DNA of 17,690 nt from Flavobacteriaceae bacterium (GTDB lineage Bacteria; Bacteroidota; Bacteroidia; Flavobacteriales; Flavobacteriaceae): NCBI GenBank assembly GCA_016765375.1, contig JAESQB010000258.1, forward strand, positions 1 through 17,690, given 5' to 3'. A program made the translations under genes and the position numbers. Of this stretch, positions 6,883-14,413 are shown one piece after another. The notes below the pieces were generated by a model. It ran no database searches. It saw only the letters and a program-made list of their open reading frames with translations, and was not told the DNA's origin. The number at the start of each line of letters is the position of its first letter. Positions within the stretch are counted from its first letter, which is position 1.

Positions 6883-8619
6883 TTATTTGGAGATGCTTTT
6901 ATCAAAAGGATTAATTATTGAGGCAAATAAAACTACTAGCCCACAACCAATAACATTGTACCATAAGTAAGCTATTTTTTCCACTTCGTGCCCCATAATA
7001 TATGAGCTTATATCTTTCCCGAAAAAATGTAGAATAATTACTAAAGATTGAGCTATGATCGCTCCAATAAAAGTTGCTTTTCCTTTTATTCTTTTTAAGA
7101 AGAAAGCGATTAGAAAAATCCCTAGTATTGTTCCATAAAATATAGAACCAAGTATATTAACAAGTTCAATTAAGTTTTCAGAAAAAGCTGCAAAAAATGC
7201 GAACATAATTGCCAATACTCCCCAAACAGCAGTTAATACTTTTGAAGCTACTAAATAATGTTTCTCTGAATGTTCTTTTTTATTTAACCGTTTGTAAAAA
7301 TCTATTGTTGTCGTGGTTGCTAAAGCATTTAGCTCGCCCGAAGTAGAGGACATTGCCGCAGAGAAAATGACAGCCAAAAGTAATCCAACTAAACCAACGG
7401 GGAGATAATTCATTATAAATGATAAAAATACATAATCTGAATCTCTAGATTTATTATCAGGTACTGCAATACTGACTAATTCTTTTGCTTTATCTCTTAT
7501 TACTATCGCTTCTGCTTCATTACTTTTTACTGTTAAAATAGCATAGTCTAGTGTTTCTGAATCATAATTGGTTTTGTTGTAATTGTTTACAACAACTTTT
7601 AATGCTTCTTTTTTCTTTTTATGTACTGCGGTATAATCTGCTTCAATGGTCTTCATATCCTCCGCATATTCTGTTTGGTACACTTTCTCGGTAGCATTTT
7701 CATTAAACAAAACTGGGTGCTCTTGATATTGAAAAAACACAAAAACCATTACCCCAACAAACAGAATAAAAAACTGCATTGGCACTTTCATAATGGCATT
7801 AAACATTAATCCCATTCTGCTTTCATAAACTGAACTTCCACTTAAATAACGTTGTACTTGAGATTGGTCCGTTCCAAAATAGGAGAGGGCTAGAAAAGTT
7901 CCGCCAGTTATCCCTGTCCAGAAGGTGTAGCGTTTATCCAAATCAATAGAGAAATCAATTACATCTAGTTTCCCCATTATACCAGCTACAGAAATAGCAT
8001 CGCCAAATGAAACATAATCTGGCAGCTCATTCACAATGATGAAAAATGCAGCAAACATTCCCGACATAATTACTCCCATTTGCCATTTTTGGGTTAAGCT
8101 TACCGCCTTTGTTCCCCCAGAAACGGTGTAGATAATTACTAATGTTCCAATGAGTAAAATAGTTAAACTCAAATTCCAACCTAAAGCACTTGATAAGATA
8201 ATTGCTGGAGCATAAATGGTGATTCCAGCTGCTAAGCCTCGCTGAACTAAAAACAAGAATGCTGCTAATAATCTGCTTGAAACTCCAAAACGAGATTCTA
8301 AAAATTCGTAAGCTGTAAAGACTTTCAACTTATAATAAATGGGAATAAATACTGCCGAAACTATAATTAGAGCAATAGGTAATCCAAAGTAGTTTTGAAC
8401 AAACCCCATTCCAGACTCATAGGCTTGGCCAGGAGTAGAAATAAAAGTAATGGCACTGGCTTGAGTTGCCATAACAGAAAGACCAATAGTGGTCCATTTC
8501 ATTTCATTACCACCACGTAAATAATCTTGGAGGTTAGCATTTTTACGGGTTTTCCAAGTGCCATAAGCAACAATAAAACCTAGTGTTCCAAGCATTATTA
8601 TCCAATCAACAATACTCAT
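6883..8619 (-). CDS. Sodium:solute symporter (SSS family) with a large hydrophilic insertion
   Basis: This is a polytopic 578-residue membrane transporter of the SSS/SGLT family. Recognisable pieces are the N-terminal YLRGGNEMKWTTIGLSVMATQ with SAITFISTPGQAYESGMGF, the YTVSGGTKAVSLTQKWQ segment after TM5, and the AAMSSTSGELNALATTTTIDFY signature near residues 405-425. Between about residues 300 and 393 is a charged helical stretch (KKKKEALKVVVNNYNK and neighbours), longer than loops of typical SSS carriers. The start ATG overlaps the stop of the small membrane peptide by one base (TAATG), indicating coupled translation. Sitting downstream of a secreted deacetylase, it may import a product of that enzyme, perhaps a deacetylated amino sugar or related compound. 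The substrate cannot be read from the sequence. Confidence 0.93.
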   Translation of the reverse strand: MSIVDWIIMLGTLGFIVAYGTWKTRKNANLQDYLRGGNEMKWTTIGLSVMATQASAITFISTPGQAYESGMGFVQNYFGLPIALIIVSAVFIPIYYKLKVFTAYEFLESRFGVSSRLLAAFLFLVQRGLAAGITIYAPAIILSSALGWNLSLTILLIGTLVIIYTVSGGTKAVSLTQKWQMGVIMSGMFAAFFIIVNELPDYVSFGDAISVAGIMGKLDVIDFSIDLDKRYTFWTGITGGTFLALSYFGTDQSQVQRYLSGSSVYESRMGLMFNAIMKVPMQFFILFVGVMVFVFFQYQEHPVLFNENATEKVYQTEYAEDMKTIEADYTAVHKKKKEALKVVVNNYNKTNYDSETLDYAILTVKSNEAEAIVIRDKAKELVSIAVPDNKSRDSDYVFLSFIMNYLPVGLVGLLLAVIFSAAMSSTSGELNALATTTTIDFYKRLNKKEHSEKHYLVASKVLTAVWGVLAIMFAFFAAFSENLIELVNILGSIFYGTILGIFLIAFFLKRIKGKATFIGAIIAQSLVIILHFFGKDISSYIMGHEVEKIAYLWYNVIGCGLVVLFASIINPFDKSISK

Positions 8620-8741
8620 TAATTATATGTATTAGTGAGTAGATAGAATAAGATAATTAGGAAAGCTAAAAATCCAAGAACAAAAAGGTAGAGTCCTTTC
8701 CAGTTTTTGAAAAATGGTGGTTTTTGTAGCTTATCTCCCAT
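8619..8741 (-). CDS. Forty-residue single-helix membrane peptide between deacetylase and symporter genes
   Basis: ATG at 8741 lies 11 bases inside the end of the deacetylase gene, and the TAA stop shares one base with the symporter ATG. The product begins MGDKLQKPPFFKNWKGLYLF and continues with a hydrophobic helix (LFVLGFLAFLIILFYLL) and a short polar tail TNTYN. The basic segment before the helix predicts N-terminus inside. The frame stays open further upstream to 8849, but that part lies wholly inside the deacetylase gene, so the internal start is preferred. Two-sided overlap strongly suggests a real, coupled gene. A role as small accessory subunit of the symporter is inferred from position; known small SSS partners (DUF485, DUF4212, DUF997) are about twice as long with two helices, and this does not look like them. 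Confidence 0.65.
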   Translation of the reverse strand: MGDKLQKPPFFKNWKGLYLFVLGFLAFLIILFYLLTNTYN

Positions 8742-11196
8742 AAGAAATAATATTAGCAAATAATTTAAATGCTCCAGGAACACCAGCTGGTAATTCTCTA
8801 AAGAAAGAGATTCCCGTATAAATAAAGCTTCCTTTTCCGTAATTAGCAACTAATAAAGCACCTTTTACCATTTCTTCATTAGGATCGCTCCAACCTAAAA
8901 TAGGAGTGTAGTTCTCGTCCCATTCATTTGGAAAGTACAAACCACGTTCTTGCACCCAATTATCAAAATCTGATGCTAATATTTTATTGGGAGTATTCAT
9001 AATAGCATGTTCAGGAGCTAAGAAAGTTACTTTGGCTTCTTCAACTGTTACTCTATTTCTGGATAGCTTTAAAGGGAATGGAGCCATTGTTTTAGTGTCA
9101 ATTCCTCTATTGGTATTGTACTGCACCACATAATTACCACCATCTTTTACATATTCCATTAGTTTATCATAAACATTGATCATGTATTTATTAGTATTGT
9201 AGGTTCTTATTCCCGCAACAATAGCATCATATTGCGATAAATCACTATTCTTTAAACTGTTTTCATCTAGTAAAGTAATTGTATAACCTAATTGCTCTAA
9301 TGCAGTTGGAACTTCATCTCCAGCACCTTTAATGTAACCAATATTCTTGCCTTTTATCTGTACATTTAAACGAACCAGTTTCGCTTTGGCTTCTGGTAAT
9401 AAGGTTTGTGTTTGAATGTGATTGTATTCTATGGTAACTAAACTCTTAGCAGTTTTTTCAGCATCATTCAATATTACCTTTACTTCGCCAACACTTTCAT
9501 TAGCAGAAGGAGTAACATTAAATGATACTACTTTTTCTTCATTTTTAGTTGCTAAATTATAAGAGATGGAAGTCGGTTCACTTTTCCAACCTTTAGGTAA
9601 ATTTATTTCTACAGCCCCAATCAGGCTATCTTCATGAGCTTTTAGCGTAACTCTAATTTCTTTCGTAGCATTATTTGAGAAAATAAATACATTGTCTGAA
9701 ATGTTAGCTGTTACTTTTGGGAGTACTACAAAAGGTCTATAAATTTCTCCTTTTACTCTGTCAGTGTGTTTATTAACAACATTTCTGAATACTGGAAAAA
9801 AGTTACCATTTATTTTAAAAGTAAATAGCACATAATTTTCTGACCTATTTTGAGGGTTACCAATTAAATCTTGAGAATCAACAGTATATATCCCTTTAAA
9901 ATCATGATTTAACCAATAAGGATTAGTTTTTTGATGTTTTGGAAGAGTGTAGTTATGCTTAAAACTGAATGCTACATTGTTTGTTAATGTAGTATTAATT
10001 GCCGTATCTTTTTCTCCATATTTAGCTTCCAATAACTCTATTTTTAAGCTACTTCTATTAACCATACGAGTAGTCAATTCTATTTCAGAACCGATAGCAG
10101 CACTATAATCATTAGTGGTAACCTCTACAAATAAACCAGCACAAGCAGAAATCACCTGTCTAATCTTACTTAACATTATCCATTTCCATTGATTGGCATC
10201 TGGAAGTTTGTCAATTATTTCATAAGCTTTAAATAATGTAGGAACTATTTTTTCTGGATGCTCCCCATCAAAATTAGCATTAGATTCAATAATCATTTCC
10301 TCAATTTTAGCTCCACCTTTTATTTTATTCCAAGTAATATCAATTCCATCAAAAATGTCATTGTTACCGCCTTTTTTTCCTTTAATTAGTTCCAAATATT
10401 CTAATTTAGAACCTCTAACTTTCCCAGAACCAAAACCTTGGCTTTTGTGCATGGTTCTGCTTTCTGAAGCCATTTCAGAATAAGATTTTCCAAGCAAAGT
10501 GTTATAAGTTCCTACATCAATGGTGGTGTATTTCCCATGATTATCTTTTGCTTTTTGAGGCAGTTCTTTATCCCACCAAGTACTCGTGTTTAAGTATAAT
10601 CGTTTAGGTTGCCAAACTGAGGTGTAATCTAATTGCTCAGGGAATGCTTTTGGGTCTCCAGCTAAATCAAATGCTTCTTCGGCTAAAATTGCTGATGCCG
10701 TATGATGTCCATGACCTCCTGTAGAAGTAGAAGGGAAACGAGTAATGATTACATCTGGTCTAAATTTTCTAATTGCCCATACTGCATCAGCCAAAACTGA
10801 CTTTTTACCCCACTTTTTAAATGTTTCTTCTGCTGTTTTGGAGTATCCAAAATCAACAGCCCTTGTAAACAGTTGCTCTCCACCATCAATTTTACGAGCT
10901 TCTAATAATTCTTGGGTCCTTAAAGCTCCCATTAATGGTCCTTTTTCTGTTCCAATAAGGTTTTGTCCGCCATCACCACGAGTTAAAGATAAATAGCATG
11001 TTCTAACCATCGTCTCATTTGCCATATAGGCAATTAGGCGCGTATTTTCATCATCAGGATGAGCAGCGATGTACAAGACACTGCCCAACACATTTAATTT
11101 TTTTAGTGATAGTCTAATTTCTAATGAGTTGAGTTGTTTTTGAGAAAAATTTGGTAGAGCCAACAGCAAAGCAAATACAACAAGTATTTTTTTCAT
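8731..11196 (-). CDS. Secreted PIG-L/LmbE family deacetylase with C-terminal GATase-like domain
   Basis: The 821-residue protein starts with a signal peptide (MKKILVVFALLLALPNFSQ). The PIG-L domain follows, with the zinc motif AHPDDE at 45-50 and the second ligand motif GHGHHTAS at 161-168. PIG-L enzymes are zinc hydrolases that remove N-acetyl groups from sugars or glycoconjugates (GlcNAc-PI, mycothiol and bacillithiol precursors, chitobiose). At more than 800 residues it is far longer than the roughly 230-residue catalytic unit. The middle (about 350-600) is beta-rich and Ig-like. The C-terminus (about 610-821: NIGYIKGAGDEVPTALEQLG, YDAIVAGIRTYNTN, KGSFIYTGISFFRELP) resembles class I glutamine-amidotransferase-like folds, without an evident catalytic triad. 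Exported, it probably acts on an extracellular or periplasmic glycan. It heads the operon with the membrane peptide and symporter genes. Confidence 0.92.
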   Translation of the reverse strand: MKKILVVFALLLALPNFSQKQLNSLEIRLSLKKLNVLGSVLYIAAHPDDENTRLIAYMANETMVRTCYLSLTRGDGGQNLIGTEKGPLMGALRTQELLEARKIDGGEQLFTRAVDFGYSKTAEETFKKWGKKSVLADAVWAIRKFRPDVIITRFPSTSTGGHGHHTASAILAEEAFDLAGDPKAFPEQLDYTSVWQPKRLYLNTSTWWDKELPQKAKDNHGKYTTIDVGTYNTLLGKSYSEMASESRTMHKSQGFGSGKVRGSKLEYLELIKGKKGGNNDIFDGIDITWNKIKGGAKIEEMIIESNANFDGEHPEKIVPTLFKAYEIIDKLPDANQWKWIMLSKIRQVISACAGLFVEVTTNDYSAAIGSEIELTTRMVNRSSLKIELLEAKYGEKDTAINTTLTNNVAFSFKHNYTLPKHQKTNPYWLNHDFKGIYTVDSQDLIGNPQNRSENYVLFTFKINGNFFPVFRNVVNKHTDRVKGEIYRPFVVLPKVTANISDNVFIFSNNATKEIRVTLKAHEDSLIGAVEINLPKGWKSEPTSISYNLATKNEEKVVSFNVTPSANESVGEVKVILNDAEKTAKSLVTIEYNHIQTQTLLPEAKAKLVRLNVQIKGKNIGYIKGAGDEVPTALEQLGYTITLLDENSLKNSDLSQYDAIVAGIRTYNTNKYMINVYDKLMEYVKDGGNYVVQYNTNRGIDTKTMAPFPLKLSRNRVTVEEAKVTFLAPEHAIMNTPNKILASDFDNWVQERGLYFPNEWDENYTPILGWSDPNEEMVKGALLVANYGKGSFIYTGISFFRELPAGVPGAFKLFANIISYGR

Positions 11197-11216
11197 AATT
11201 CTAAAAAATTGAAGAG

Positions 11217-11224
11217 CAAATGTA
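11217..11224 (-). promoter_or_regulatory. Bacteroidota -7 promoter box ahead of the PIG-L operon
   Basis: On the minus strand this reads TACATTTG, an exact match to TAnnTTTG, 20 bases before the ATG of the deacetylase gene. No good TTTG -33 box is found at the usual distance. It gives the PIG-L/symporter operon its own promoter, although read-through from the phosphatase gene 76 bases upstream is possible because I see no hairpin between them. Confidence 0.4.
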
Positions 11225-11272
11225 CTGATTTGAGGGTTAGATGGAAGTTAATAAATGACAAAAAGGGGAGCA

Positions 11273-13180
11273 TTAAACTTTTAAACCAACAACCAATACG
11301 TCATCAATTTGTTCATAGCTACCTTTAAAGCTATGGAATTCTTTTTTCACCTTGTCATATTGTTTGTCAGTGCTTAAGGCACTTGTACTTACTAAGAAAT
11401 CAATTAATGGAGCATAATAATACTTTTTAGTTTTTTCTTCTCCTTTTTGATCAGGAAAACCATCGGTAAATAAGTAAATTGTACTTCCTGAATTATAGCT
11501 AAAATTTTGATTAGATAACAATACTCTTTCATTTAAACCTATAAAAACATTGTCGCCACGCAAACGAGTAGTTTCTTTGTTTTCTACTATGTAACAAGAT
11601 AGGTGGGTGCCACAGAATTGTAATGATTTTTCTTTTTCATCAATACAAATAAGTGCAATATCCATTCCATCTTTACCACCCCAACGTTCAACACTTAATT
11701 GTTCTCGAAGCTTTTTATTTAATTGTGAAACAATTTCAGCAGGAGAAAGAATTTCTTTTGTATTCATAATATCATTCAGAATATTAATACCTATAATCGT
11801 CATAAAAGCACCAGGAACACCATGACCTGTACAGTCAGCAACAGCTAAATACTTTTTGCCACCTCTTTCATATACCCAATAAAAATCACCACTAACAATA
11901 TCTTTCGGATTGAGGTAAACCATAATGTTGGGAAATAATTTCCAAACATCTTCTTTAGCTGGATAAACTCCTTTTTGTATTCTTTTGGCGTAATCAATAC
12001 TGTCAGTTATGAGTAAATTTTTATGTTCAATTTCTTTATTCTGCTTTTTTTTCTGAAAGAACTGATAAGTGATAAAGGCAATAACAATAAATCCAAGTAA
12101 TCCTATCCATAGTAATATAGTGCTGATAAATTCTTCATGCTTTAATTTAGTGTTAGATAGTTTTAGTGCTTGTTCTTTTTTCTCTGTATCATATTTAACT
12201 TCTAGCTCATTCATGTTGTTTTTAATGTCCTCACCAGTTATACTATCTTTTATTGCGATATAATTTTCGTAATGTACTAATGCTAAATCGTTCTTACCCC
12301 AACCTTTATAGGTTCTGTGAAGTATGTTGTGAATACCTCTAATTAAAAACTTAGTATTCCCTTTAATAGAAAGATTTAAGGCCTCTTTTAATTTGCTTTC
12401 GGCAGCTACATATTTTTTTTGATCTGTATAAATTCCTCCAATAGTCATTAATGCATTAGCAATGAAATAATCGTTGTTTTCATTTCTCCCAATAGCTAAA
12501 GCTTCTTCGTAATTTGTTAAAGCCTTTTCATCTTCATTTTTCTTACTATATAAAATCCCCATGTTAACCAATATCGCATAATTAAAACGGATACTTATTT
12601 GTTTGTCTTTAATCAGAGGAATATATTCTAAGCATTTATTGTAGTAAAGTAGGGAGGTATCCAATTTATCTATAAGGTCATATATTATTGCTTTGTTGTT
12701 ATAAACGGAAGCGAAGGCTAGCGGTTTTTGTGTTTGATTTGCAATTATTAATGCGTTATCATAAATAGCTAGTGCTTTGTCATATTCTTCCATTCTACGA
12801 TAAATGGAGCCTAATCCATTATATGAGCTGCCAATAATTTTAGGGCTAATTTTTGCAGAATCTCTTAAAATTTCATAATAAAAGTCAAGTGCTAATTCAA
12901 AGTTTCCTTTTTCAATATGATAAATAGCCAACCTGCTGTTTGCCTTTGCTACACCATCAGGATAGTTTATTTTTTGAGCATATTCTTTACCTAGTACAGC
13001 AAAATAAATGGCGGAATCTCCATCATATGCTTTTGATAAAGAAATGAATGCATCAATTTTTTCTTCTTTTGGTGTGTCAGATTTCTTTACAAGTTTTTTT
13101 AAACTAATTATTTCAAAATCTTGGCTAAATCCGTGTAGAGAAAACCCAATAAATAATAATATGATTGCTAATTGCTTCAC
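11273..13180 (-). CDS. TPR sensor, membrane helix and SpoIIE-type PP2C phosphatase (SiaA-like), GTG start
   Basis: The 635-residue protein has signal peptide 1-19 (MKQLAIILLFIGFSLHGFS), TPR-like helices about 45-300 (NGLGSIYRRMEEYDKALAIY), a charged coil, one membrane helix about 353-376, and a SpoIIE/PP2C domain 392-635. Catalytic motifs are [46 protein letters not shown] and QIDDVLVVGLKV. The start is GTG, placed immediately after the TAA of the SiaC-like gene (TAAGTG). No ATG is near, and only this start retains the signal peptide. Directly following siaB-like and siaC-like genes, it is best read as the phosphatase (SiaA counterpart) that dephosphorylates the SiaC-like protein. P. aeruginosa SiaA carries its membrane and periplasmic input region differently, so the TPR input here is a separate solution. 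It is a clear paralog of the two phosphatases at 1775-4782 but more diverged. Confidence 0.93.
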   Translation of the reverse strand: MKQLAIILLFIGFSLHGFSQDFEIISLKKLVKKSDTPKEEKIDAFISLSKAYDGDSAIYFAVLGKEYAQKINYPDGVAKANSRLAIYHIEKGNFELALDFYYEILRDSAKISPKIIGSSYNGLGSIYRRMEEYDKALAIYDNALIIANQTQKPLAFASVYNNKAIIYDLIDKLDTSLLYYNKCLEYIPLIKDKQISIRFNYAILVNMGILYSKKNEDEKALTNYEEALAIGRNENNDYFIANALMTIGGIYTDQKKYVAAESKLKEALNLSIKGNTKFLIRGIHNILHRTYKGWGKNDLALVHYENYIAIKDSITGEDIKNNMNELEVKYDTEKKEQALKLSNTKLKHEEFISTILLWIGLLGFIVIAFITYQFFQKKKQNKEIEHKNLLITDSIDYAKRIQKGVYPAKEDVWKLFPNIMVYLNPKDIVSGDFYWVYERGGKKYLAVADCTGHGVPGAFMTIIGINILNDIMNTKEILSPAEIVSQLNKKLREQLSVERWGGKDGMDIALICIDEKEKSLQFCGTHLSCYIVENKETTRLRGDNVFIGLNERVLLSNQNFSYNSGSTIYLFTDGFPDQKGEEKTKKYYYAPLIDFLVSTSALSTDKQYDKVKKEFHSFKGSYEQIDDVLVVGLKV

Positions 13181-13585
13181 TTAAGAATTAATAATATATT
13201 CAAATTTCATTTCTACCATTAATTCAAATTCTTCGCCAGATTCTTTCATGTCAGTATCCATCTCATCGTAATGCCATTTTACTTTAAAAAGGTCACTTTC
13301 TTTATTAAACTCTTTTAACTGTAGGAAAATATCTAGTAAAAACTTAGCGGAAGTAGAATTGAAATATTCTAAATTAAATATAAAATCAATAGAATTTACA
13401 GCATGTCCTTGCTCTTTTATCCAATAAATGTATTTATTGTAATCATCTAACCATTTAATTAGTGGTTCATAAAATTGACGAGCGTTTTCTGGTCTAGAAT
13501 CACCTCTTATTTCAAATTTATTACTGTTATGGTCGAATACAACTCTTGGAGTATGTTCAGTTCCTTTAATATTAATTACTTCCAT
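13181..13585 (-). CDS. SiaC-like DUF1987 switch protein
   Basis: The 134-residue cytoplasmic protein matches DUF1987, the family of P. aeruginosa SiaC. Key stretches are TPRVVFDHNSNKFEIRGDSRPENARQ near the N-terminus (split here by position: TPRVVFD at 12-18 and GDSRPENA at 28-35) and the central FNLEYFNSTSAKFLLDIF at 70-87. SiaC proteins have an STAS-like fold and switch state when a threonine/serine in the conserved NSTS-type loop is phosphorylated; here the candidates are S77, T78 and S79. In P. aeruginosa the unphosphorylated form binds and activates the diguanylate cyclase SiaD. No cyclase gene is visible here, so the target is unknown. The gene lies 5 bases after the SiaB-like gene and abuts the phosphatase gene, so the three form one translational unit. 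Confidence 0.85.
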   Translation of the reverse strand: MEVINIKGTEHTPRVVFDHNSNKFEIRGDSRPENARQFYEPLIKWLDDYNKYIYWIKEQGHAVNSIDFIFNLEYFNSTSAKFLLDIFLQLKEFNKESDLFKVKWHYDEMDTDMKESGEEFELMVEMKFEYIINS

Positions 13586-13590
13586 ATATG

Positions 13591-14106
13591 TTAATTTGTT
13601 TTGAGTTCAACTTTTAGTAAATAGAAAAACACATTATTATCTACAGGGTAAAATTGATAGGAAATATTTTTATTAGATTTTATTGCGATATCGTAAAGAC
13701 CAACACCAGCACCTCCTTTGGTTGTTATTTCTCCTGTAAGTAATTGTTTTCTATATGCTTTTTTTATTTCAGTAATATCATGAGATAAAACTTCTTCTAA
13801 ATTCTTTTCTAGGACTTCTTTTTCTTTTTTTGTAATTAAATTACCTGTAATTGTTGTTAATGCATTAGGTGTTTTTTGTAAATAAAACAAAGAAGTAAAA
13901 TCGTTAAATCTTTCGCCTTCATCATTTAGCCTAGTGTGCCTGTTTAGATTTTCAATACATTCAACAATAATTTGGTAAAATCGTTTTCTATTTTGTGTAT
14001 TCTCTATTTCCTTGTTTATTTTTCTTTTCACATTAGAAAGTAGCACATCAACGATACTAACGTTAAATTCACCCTTATAAATTAAGAGTGATTTTTCGTC
14101 AATCAT
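13591..14106 (-). CDS. SiaB-family protein kinase (DUF6272, GHKL-like)
   Basis: The 171-residue protein looks like the SiaB family. It has an N-box-like helix YQIIVECIENLNRHT at about 44-58 and a C-terminal glycine-rich ATP-lid motif KGGAGVGLYDIAIKS followed by SYQFYPVDNNVFFYLLKV, as in small GHKL/anti-sigma-type kinases. In P. aeruginosa SiaB phosphorylates SiaC on a threonine and so switches it off. Here it is directly upstream of the SiaC-like gene, and no signal peptide or membrane segment is present, so kinase and substrate should meet in the cytoplasm. Its start follows the lipoprotein gene by 40 bases on the same strand. Family recognition is from motif and context; sequence identity to SiaB itself is probably low. 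Confidence 0.8.
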   Translation of the reverse strand: MIDEKSLLIYKGEFNVSIVDVLLSNVKRKINKEIENTQNRKRFYQIIVECIENLNRHTRLNDEGERFNDFTSLFYLQKTPNALTTITGNLITKKEKEVLEKNLEEVLSHDITEIKKAYRKQLLTGEITTKGGAGVGLYDIAIKSNKNISYQFYPVDNNVFFYLLKVELKTN

Positions 14107-14146
14107 ATTTTTTAATAACTGTTCTATTGCTTCAAGAATTAAAAGA

Positions 14147-14368
14147 TTAATCTATTTCACACACTACTGTTTGTTGATTGCCAACTGCTCCATTAGTTAT
14201 TGAAAGTGCACAACTTTCTCCATCTTCTAGCTCTCGGGTTACAGAAGTTGAAATGTCAACTTGTCCTGTCATACTAACTGTAGTAACACATGTACATTCG
14301 TCTTTTTTGGAACATCCAGCAATTGTAATTAGTCCAATAATAATAGTAATTGGTAAAAATATTTTCAT
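14147..14368 (-). CDS. Small cysteine-containing lipoprotein
   Basis: The 73-residue protein has a short basic start, hydrophobic helix and lipobox IAGC with C19 as the lipidated cysteine. The exported part is SKKDECTCVTTVSMTG and onward, rich in Ser/Thr, with four further cysteines (C25, C27, C53, C70) that could form two disulfides. I do not recognise a family. It sits between the comEC-like gene and the SiaB-like gene with gaps of about 40-45 bases. It might be co-transcribed, and an input role for the neighbouring switch is conceivable, but only position supports that. Confidence 0.72.
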   Translation of the reverse strand: MKIFLPITIIIGLITIAGCSKKDECTCVTTVSMTGQVDISTSVTRELEDGESCALSITNGAVGNQQTVVCEID

Positions 14369-14413
14369 CTTACTAATTGTTTTAGGTAGAAGTAATGTCC
14401 TAAAGTAATAAAT

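Noticed and set aside
8742-8849. Longer N-terminus for the small membrane peptide
   Set aside because: The extra residues lie wholly inside the deacetylase coding region in another frame; the ATG at 8741 gives the normal short overlap.
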